A stretch of DNA of 64,000 bases from Narthecium ossifragum (lineage: Eukaryota; Streptophyta; Magnoliopsida; Dioscoreales; Nartheciaceae). A program made the position numbers and the translations under genes. Below, in pieces: positions 57,525-64,000 of the stretch. Numbering within the stretch: position 1 is the first letter of the stretch; each line of letters begins with the position of its first letter. The stretch is taken from NCBI GenBank assembly GCA_963920575.1, contig OY986975.1, positions 15,090,897-15,154,896 of the forward strand, in the 5' to 3' direction. The notes below the pieces were generated by a model. The model had not been told where the DNA came from and made no database searches. It was given only the letters and a program-made list of their open reading frames with translations.

Positions 57525-58513
57525 TGAAGCTCTAAGAGGGGGGGTTTATCTTAAGCTTTATACGATTAAATCAATTATGGAAATCGAAATAGGAGGAGTC
57601 TAATTAAATCATATGCTTGCTAAAGATAAGAGCAGATAATACGCAAGAGATATGAGATGAGAGTTAGAGAGATTGCACTAGAATTTTTATAGTGGTTCGG
57701 CCAACCTTGCCTACGCCCGTTTCACTCAATGGCCTTCTTGAGATTCCACTACTTGCAAGACCTCTTACAAGTTGTCCACCAAGCTTCCGGCTACTTGGCA
57801 ACCTATCCACCAAGCTTACGGGTGCTTGGCAACCTTACAATCTCTCTAATATCTCTTTAGGATATTTCTCTCAAAGTCTACTTCACACTTGAAGTAGTTT
57901 TACAAAAGTTTAGCTCGCTAATAAGAGATAGAAACTTGCTAGAATATGATTACAATAATCCCTTAGCTCCCCCTAAGTCATTGGCAAGTTTGCTGCACCT
58001 TCCCTTTTATAGCTGAGCTTCAAACCCCTCCAAATAGCCTCCCAACAGCTATTTCCTGCATCTGCAACGGCTCTTTTCTGGACTGGCGGTCGACCGTCGC
58101 ATCATCCGTGACATCGTCCGCCAGGTTTTTCTTGAGCCACGGTCGATCCACACATCGTCCGTCAAGCTTCACGGTCGACCGTGACATCGTCCGTCAGGCT
58201 CTGTTGCGAAAATCGCCTCTCTGGGTCGATACCTCGTTCGACCGTCGCTCCTCTGAGCCAGGTCACATAGGCCACGGTCGATCGGTCCATCGACCGTCAC
58301 ATCGACCATCAGCCTATTTTCCAAAAAACATCTTTCGCGGTCGATCTTTGCATCAACCGCCATACTCCACGGTCGACCCATGCATCATCCGTAGCATCGA
58401 CCGTCAGTACACAAACACATTAAATATGATTTTAATTAAGGGATAATAATATTAAACCAATGTTTTATCATCAAATATATATTGACATCATCGAAACAAT
58501 ATTAGGGCTAACA
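57525..58513 (+). mobile_element. Solo LTR-like unit, possible copia type (TSD CATCA)
   Basis: A 989-bp unit starting TGAAGCTC and ending GGGCTAACA, flanked by CATCA at 57520-57524 and 58514-58518. The phrases 'agggggggtttat' and 'tttatagtggttcggccaaccttgcctac' resemble noncoding parts of plant copia elements. It is unrelated to family 1 outside the array, yet contains the same type of palindrome cluster. Confidence 0.75.
58082..58405. repeat. Palindrome array, word GCGGTCGACCGT/ACGGTCGACC
   Basis: About eight diverged sites such as GGCGGTCGACCGTCGCATC, CCACGGTCGATCC and TTCACGGTCGACCGTGACATC. The unit pattern (full site, then GCATC and a half-site) matches the arrays at 24469 and 34546. Confidence 0.85.
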
Positions 58514-58518
58514 CATCA

Positions 58519-59060
58519 CTCTCCCGGTTAAGCACAAAGCGATAAATGGCACACTTTCGGGTCATTTATTCTATACATTTCCGGGAGTCATCACTCTCCG
58601 ATTAACCACAAAGCGATAAAAGGCACACCTTTGGCCCATTTATTCCACACATGCAATTTAATCAAAAAGCACTCAGAAGGTTGCATAAAACATGGCAATT
58701 TCAGTATTTAACCCTACAATCGAAATTCTAGCATAAAATCCTTCAAAATTTCATAAGAAATCCATTAAATGCCACATACTAGGAGAAATCGATAAATTTC
58801 GATAAATCAACCCAAAATATGAATCATGGCATAATTTGAATATAAATCCATCAAAATCCCAATTAAAATATCATACTAGTCAATACTCACTAATGGGAAA
58901 GATAAACAAGAAATTCGGGTTGAAAAGAAATCAAAATCTTTGAAATCAGAATCAATTTTAATTAACTGCTTATAAGATATTGATCTTCATGCCCCATGAA
59001 GATCCATCTGCCAGAGCAAGAGATTGATTTTCATGTTCCACGAAAATCGATTTTCTCTAT
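58519..59060 (-). mobile_element. Family-1 LTR fragment, minus orientation
   Basis: The forward sequence contains 'ccgggagtcatcactctccgattaaccacaaagcgataaa', the reverse complement of the conserved LTR stretch at about 33010-33060, then AT-rich sequence and inverted repeats GATCTTCATG/CATGAAGATC and GATTTTCATG/CGAAAATC at 58980-59055. It is cut on the right by the LTR starting at 59061. Confidence 0.7.
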
Positions 59061-60533
59061 TGATGAGTCACTAAATATTCATAATTAAACCCCTTAAATT
59101 ACCTTTGTTAGGCTTAGAGTAGTTGTATTTAATAGTTTGTTAGTTGATTTCAGGTTTAATCATGATTTGAGAAGAAATATAAGATTTCGACAAAAATAAT
59201 GAATTTATGTGATAAAGACTGCTTCGTCGCCTGTCAGGAGAATATTCTTTATGTATAAGTCTAAATAATGAATTTATGTAAATTTATGTATAAGTCTAAA
59301 TATTCTGTAAATTTAGTACGTGATATAAGACTTCAAGAGCTACAACTTTTATGTTGGACACGTGGCGAGCTTAAAGACATATTAATACCAATTTTGAAGA
59401 CTATGAAGATATACAGCTGCTAGAAACTGGTCCGTCGATGTTCAGGAGAATATTCTCCAAATATTCCACATAAGTCAGAATATTATAAAATCTTTCGAAA
59501 AAGACAGAAGACTTACTAATCTACATCTTTCATGTTGAGCACATTTCTTAATTACGGACGGGTTGAACCCAGTCGCGACCAGAAGAGGTTGTCAGAATTA
59601 AACCAGGAAATCCGAGTTGCACTAAAGGTCCAACTCAACTTAGCCATAACCCTAATTCCGGGAATAGACCTATAAGAAGGTGATGGCTGGCCGAAAATAA
59701 GCATCTTTTTGACAATCTTTGGAGAGGGAATTAAGGAGAAGACGGCGAGGATGCGGATGGTGACAGCTTCGTATTCCAAGCCGATGGCGTTCATCCAAAA
59801 GATGAGTTGCTTAGTTATTGTACTTAGGATTATTCATGAAACCCTAGCATAGTTTTCTATCTTCTTTTGTTTGAATCTTGTATTCTTCTCAAGACATGAT
59901 CCTATGAATATGCTTTTCGATGTTAATAGAGCTGAGGGAACAGAGTTTCTTGACGTATTTTCAGTCCTACATGATTTCTGTGATTGATTGTAGAGATTCA
60001 TAGGATGGTTTTCATGTGATTTATGGTTTGCTAGTGAGATAGGCTATGCTAAGCTAGGATAGGTTGTGCCAAGGTCATTAGGAGTAGTATAACTTAAAGT
60101 AATCGTAGGACCGAAGACAATCTATGTCAAGAAAGATAGGCTATGCCGTTAGAAACATAAATCTTATTTTAGGGATTCATGTGAGCTTGTAGCCATATGA
60201 TCCATAATGTTGAGAGAAGAGAACAAGAGGATAACTATAGAAAATTGAAGGCGAAACTAGGACGGATTGAGTAATTCCTAAGTCACTTATCCAATGATTC
60301 AAATTGATCAACCTTTTATTTCTTTTCTTCATTAGTTTAATCTATTCTATCTTTGATTCTTTTCCTTAGTTTTAGGGTTTTGAGAATTGATTTCAGTTTC
60401 CAACGTTTTTCCTGTGGATCGACTCCCGACTTCACCGCTATTTCTACCTAGTAGTGTAGTGATTGAATAAGGATTATAAATTTAATATTTGATTGAGTTT
60501 GCAACGTTTTAACGATACGTTTGTAAGCGATCA
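59061..60533 (+). repeat. 5' LTR of the Tat/Athila-like element (family 3)
   Basis: 1,473 bp from TGATGAGTCAC to TAAGCGATCA. It is the plus-strand relative of the solo LTR at 30042-31433. A 'cctataagaagg' TATA-like box lies at about 59669. It lacks a palindrome array; instead 'caggagaatattct' is repeated at about 59237 and 59441. Confidence 0.85.
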
Positions 60534-60538
60534 ATTTT

Positions 60539-60556
60539 TGGCGCCGTTGCCGGGGA
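60539..60556 (+). other. Primer-binding site (TGGCGCCGTTGCCGGGGA)
   Basis: This phrase follows the LTR by five bases and is the signature primer-binding region of plant Tat/Athila-group gypsy elements. I cannot confirm the tRNA species from sequence alone. Confidence 0.88.
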
Positions 60557-60941
60557 TTTAGACAGTTAACTAATTGATTTTCTCTTAACTCATTTTCTTT
60601 GCTTAGCTAGGTTTTTATCTTTCTTATTTCCCCCTTTCTTTATTTTACACTTTTTAGGAATTTCTGACAATTTTTCTTATTTTTACGGCCACTAAATTTA
60701 ATTTTCTCGGACTTGGACCTGCAGCCCATCGCCAAGAGCGATCGGTCGGACACGGGAGCGACCGATCGGGACTGTGTAGTCAGGTACATTTGTTCTAAAC
60801 TCCGAGTTATTTTATCTAGCTGTTTGAGACGCTTCTGCTAGTCGCACAAAAGCACGTATCAGTGACAGTCGTCTCTTGGACCAGCCCACTGTTTGTATTT
60901 CTTGTCTTTGGTGTGGTCCTTATTTATGTGATCTTGCATGC

Positions 60942-62162
60942 ATGGCTAATTCTTATATGCCACCGGGTGCCATGTCCAATGATGGTTTGCCTTTTGGTTA
61001 TGGACCCGCTTACAATAATGACACATATGGTTTCTCTAATCCGGCATATAATTCACATTCATATCATTATAATCCGAATTTTAGAAATCATACATACCCT
61101 AGTTGGCAATTTCAAGGTTACCAACCTCCTAATGTTCAATCATGGAACACAGAAACACCGGCTCAAAATTTTAAACCTTGTTTTGAACAACAATATCCTC
61201 CCCCACAAACACCCTCTGAACCAACTTTGAGCACAATCATGAGTGCACTTCAAAACATGAATGCAAACATCATTGCTAACATGAATGACATGACGACTGA
61301 GCTTAGGAGCACAATTACTTTGATAGGGACTAATGTTAACTCTAATGCTCAATCAATTAAGAATTTAGAGATACAAAGAGAAAAACTAGCTTGTATGGTG
61401 GATTCAGATGATGATTATGTGAATGATTATGTTCCTTCTATTTGTAATGGCAATGCTTGTGATGCTTATGTTTCTAACAATGTTGATACATGCTATAATG
61501 CTTGTGATGCTTTGCCAGTTCATGATGCTATTGATAATGTGTTGTCGACTGCTGAAAATATTGTTTTGCCAACTTTGGATGATATAGTTGATGATATTGA
61601 TGAATGCTACCCGGTTGTATATTCTGGGCCTTATATGTATTTCGGTCATTCTTATGAAGCAAGTTTTTTTGATGATAGTGATGATGAGAGTTGTTATACA
61701 AAATTGCCTGTTGTTCATGATGAGTTGAATGATGATAATATGTCTATTTACAATTATCATAATGAGAATGAGCATATTAGTGAGACCCCCTGTCGGGAAC
61801 CTCAAGTTGAACTTCTATATGATGAGTTGAATGATGATGATGTTCCTATTAGTGATAAACATAATGAGGATGAGAGTCTTATCAATATTCCTTGTCTAGA
61901 TCTTCATTTCGATATTCTACCTTTAATATCACCCCCATTATTTGAACGTTGTGAGAAGGAGAACCTTGTTATGAGTGAATACTATGCCAATTCCTATCGA
62001 CCTTTCAGCAAAGATCGTATCAAAATTTCCAAGTATATGTTTGCTAAGGACTTTTGTTTTTTCTTTGATCAAGCATGTCTGCATACCTTCACCATGATCC
62101 GGGCCATGTATTTCTTCACATTGAACCATCGCTCTCCTAAATCTTGTTTCCGGAACGTCTAG
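60942..62162 (+). CDS. Gag-like protein of a non-autonomous LTR element
   Basis: 406-aa intact frame from the first ATG. The N-terminal 90 residues are rich in Tyr, Asn, Pro and Ser, with NPNFRNHTYPSWQFQGYQPP, like the NPGWRNHPNFSW repeat of Tat/Athila gag proteins. It is followed by an amphipathic coiled-coil-like stretch (IMSALQNMNANIIANMND... ending SIKNLEIQ) similar to the 'IRNLE.QIGQ' helix. The remainder is strongly acidic, with repeated DELNDD.. and HNE.E phrases and clustered Cys-Asp-Ala words. No zinc knuckle, protease or RT motif. The C-terminal MFAKDFCFFFDQACLHTF part is not recognised. An uninterrupted frame in an otherwise noncoding element suggests recent selection or recent insertion. 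Start choice is provisional. Confidence 0.65.
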   Translation: MANSYMPPGAMSNDGLPFGYGPAYNNDTYGFSNPAYNSHSYHYNPNFRNHTYPSWQFQGYQPPNVQSWNTETPAQNFKPCFEQQYPPPQTPSEPTLSTIMSALQNMNANIIANMNDMTTELRSTITLIGTNVNSNAQSIKNLEIQREKLACMVDSDDDYVNDYVPSICNGNACDAYVSNNVDTCYNACDALPVHDAIDNVLSTAENIVLPTLDDIVDDIDECYPVVYSGPYMYFGHSYEASFFDDSDDESCYTKLPVVHDELNDDNMSIYNYHNENEHISETPCREPQVELLYDELNDDDVPISDKHNEDESLINIPCLDLHFDILPLISPPLFERCEKENLVMSEYYANSYRPFSKDRIKISKYMFAKDFCFFFDQACLHTFTMIRAMYFFTLNHRSPKSCFRNV

Positions 62163-64000
62163 CGAAAGACTTAAATTTGCGCGCTAACTGGGAGGCAACC
62201 CAGCTTTTTAGGAGTTTCTAGTAATTTTTACGATTTTTCCTGATTTTTAGGAGTTTTCCCTGATTTTTTTTAGAATTTTTCCACAATTTTTCCGTTTTTC
62301 TTTCATTTTTCCGCCAATTTTCTTTTGATTTTTTCTCCCTCTTCCCGAGCGGCTCACCTGTGAGCCGGGACATCATCGTCCCGGCTCTGCTTGGCTTCCA
62401 GCGGCTCGTCCCCGAGCCGTCACCACCACCGCCCGTCGCCGCCTCTCCGGCCACCGTCATCCCTCCATTCCACCACCAAAACGTCCGCCATAATTCCAGA
62501 CCTTCATCCAAGGTCTCTTCTTCCCTCGAAACCCTCTCCTCCGATGCCGGTGAGCCCCACCTGCTTTTGCCGGCCATCTCCAATCTCCCCATCCACGGCC
62601 TCCCATCACCCATTAATACCTCCAGAACCTTCCTCCGATCACCACGAACCTTCCACCACCATCAAAACCCGACCTTGCCGCATGGATCATCGGCTTCAGC
62701 CTCCGACGAAACCACCTATCCGACCACCTTCAATCCGCCGGCTGGAAGCTCAATTTGTCCATCCTCCACCATTAGACAGTTCCCCACACATCCATGAACC
62801 TTCCTCCACCATTACTAGCCTCAATTAGAGCATGGATCGCCGGATTTCATCTCCGACGACCCCTACCGCCGGTGAGCTCTTATCCACCGGCTGAGGCCTT
62901 GTTTCATCGATCAGACGCTACTGGTGCGTTCCTTGATCTTCCACGACTCTATCCCCACCAGTCCCGTCCTCCGGCGACGATGTTTTGCCGTTGATCCTTC
63001 GCCGGCAAGTTTCAGCTGTCCGATTTTTGCTAGACATGATACATGTGCTATAGTGATCCGATTTCCGATCGGACGGTATAGATCTTCAATCATGACCATG
63101 TTGACCATTCTTTGATCTTCTAGAGGTCTTAGAGCAACATCCGATGTTCAATTCTCCTTATTTTCGCCGATTTTATTTCTCATCTCGCCGCGGACGGCCG
63201 CCGTGTGTGTGATGATGTTTTATGTCAATGATAACTGATGGTTGCTCTGCTTGGATATTTTGGTCCTTTATTTTCTTATATGTGATGTCTAGAAGATTAT
63301 TGTTTATGTATTATCTCCTTTACTATTTATTTGTACATGTTATATTTTTGTGTGATGAATGTTTGTACAGATTAATATATCATGAAAATACAAAGGAGAC
63401 TCTGCCGAAATTTTCTATGATTCCAATACCTTTTTGGACTTTTATTTGTTATATTTGATCTTTTTGGAAAGGTATATATTTCTGTGACAGGTTATGGTGG
63501 GGAAGGAAATATTTATTCAATGATGGTGATGCCTAAACTTAAATTGGAAGAGAGAGAAATCTATTTCTGAAGCTTTCATACTGGTTATCTCTACCCTTTA
63601 TTTCTTGCTTTATTTTTATGACTTAGTGTAATTGGGGACAATTACATTCAAGTTGGGGGGTAGCATTCATAAATTTCATGCTCATATTCTTTTTCTGGTA
63701 ACCAAATATTATACATCCCTTGAATTATGTCAAAAGAATGAAATTATGATATGATTTGACAAACGTGCATGTTTTAGAAATTTATCTTATGAATTATTCT
63801 GAGACTTGAATGTTATATAAGGGATAGTAAATTTTGCTATGCATGACATTATTTCTATACTTTAACACTTTTACTATGATTTAAGGATAGCTTGACATAT
63901 CCTAATGCACATGTAAACTTCCACATGTTAAGGGGTTGATATTAGATTCTAAGCATGATACTAGGATAGATTTATAATTCTATATCATGACACAGAAAAT
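62163..64000 (+). other. Noncoding 3' part of the Tat/Athila-like element
   Basis: T-rich stretch, then a C-rich segment (62340-63000) with diverged internal repeats ('accttcc.ccaccat', 'gcatggatc.tcgg', 'ctccgacga'), then AT-rich DNA. The phrase 'aaggagactctg.c.gaa' at about 63393 also occurs at about 57419. Open frames in the C-rich part occur on both strands and look spurious. Confidence 0.55.

Larger units (their letters stand above)
59061..64000 (+). mobile_element. Non-autonomous Tat/Athila-like LTR element, runs off the window
   Basis: 5' LTR 59061-60533, primer-binding region 60539-60556, leader, one gag-like ORF, the noncoding marker 'gcgcgctaactgggaggcaaccca' at about 62178, then about 1.8 kb of noncoding DNA. 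A G-rich tract 'aagttggggggtag' at about 63650 resembles the polypurine region of this group. No protease, RT or integrase was seen before the window ends. Confidence 0.8.

Noticed and set aside
62360..62828. Two long overlapping plus-strand frames and a minus-strand frame
   Set aside because: C-rich, Pro/Ser/His-biased products without domains, located in the noncoding 3' part of an LTR element.

Overview
The window is nuclear DNA from a flowering plant. Two of its genes are intron-bearing orthologues of plant housekeeping genes, a U-box/ARM E3 ligase of the PUB45 type and the proteasome subunit beta-5. Most of the rest is LTR-retrotransposon sequence. The GC-rich codon use of a captured transporter fragment hints at a monocot, but that is only an inference. 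There is one 200-N assembly gap (26301-26500).

Layout. 1-3300 holds a 130-165 bp tandem repeat interrupted by a GC-rich and microrepeat insert, followed by a MITE-like block. 3600-9514 is the PUB45-like gene on +. 10037-11507 is an unrecognised plant gene on -, with a proposed 27-nt first exon. 13327-14535 is an inverted-repeat element carrying a truncated NCS1 nucleobase transporter (PLUTO-like). 15928-22004 is the 20S proteasome beta-5 gene with seven exons and a 4.6-kb second intron. From 23.5 kb to the right edge almost everything is transposable: a solo LTR (23552-26095), a MITE-like element, a three-copy hairpin-rich tandem repeat (28861-29520), and then a deep nest.

The nest. The oldest layer I can see is a minus-strand Ty3/gypsy element (5' LTR 50893-56127, gag, protease, RT, RNase H, part of integrase), joined to a minus-strand LINE fragment. 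It is interrupted by solo LTRs at 44293-45871, 48382-50010 and 51372-54259. The LINE is split by an outer solo LTR (31796-43744), which is itself split by a complete but coding-dead LTR element (33708-43308, two 2.6-kb LTRs, tRNA-iMet primer site). Farther right are an LTR 3' part, another solo LTR (57525-58513), a minus LTR fragment, and a non-autonomous Tat/Athila-like element with one gag-like ORF that runs off the window. Five-base target-site duplications (TSDs) can be read for most insertions.

The most unusual signal is in the LTRs. Nearly all carry clusters of short perfect palindromes with a GATCGATC, TCGATCGA or GTCGAC core. The palindromic 'word' is homogeneous within a copy but differs between copies: ACGGTCGACCGT, TTGGATCGATCCAA, CCGATCGATCGG, AGGATCGATCCT, AAGATCGATCTT, AATGATCGATCATT. 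In several LTRs one cluster lies just upstream of the TATA-like box and a second lies downstream, inside what looks like a conserved LTR intron. Two copies of one LTR family have different words at the same place. I know of no described system that matches this; it is the main item to follow up.
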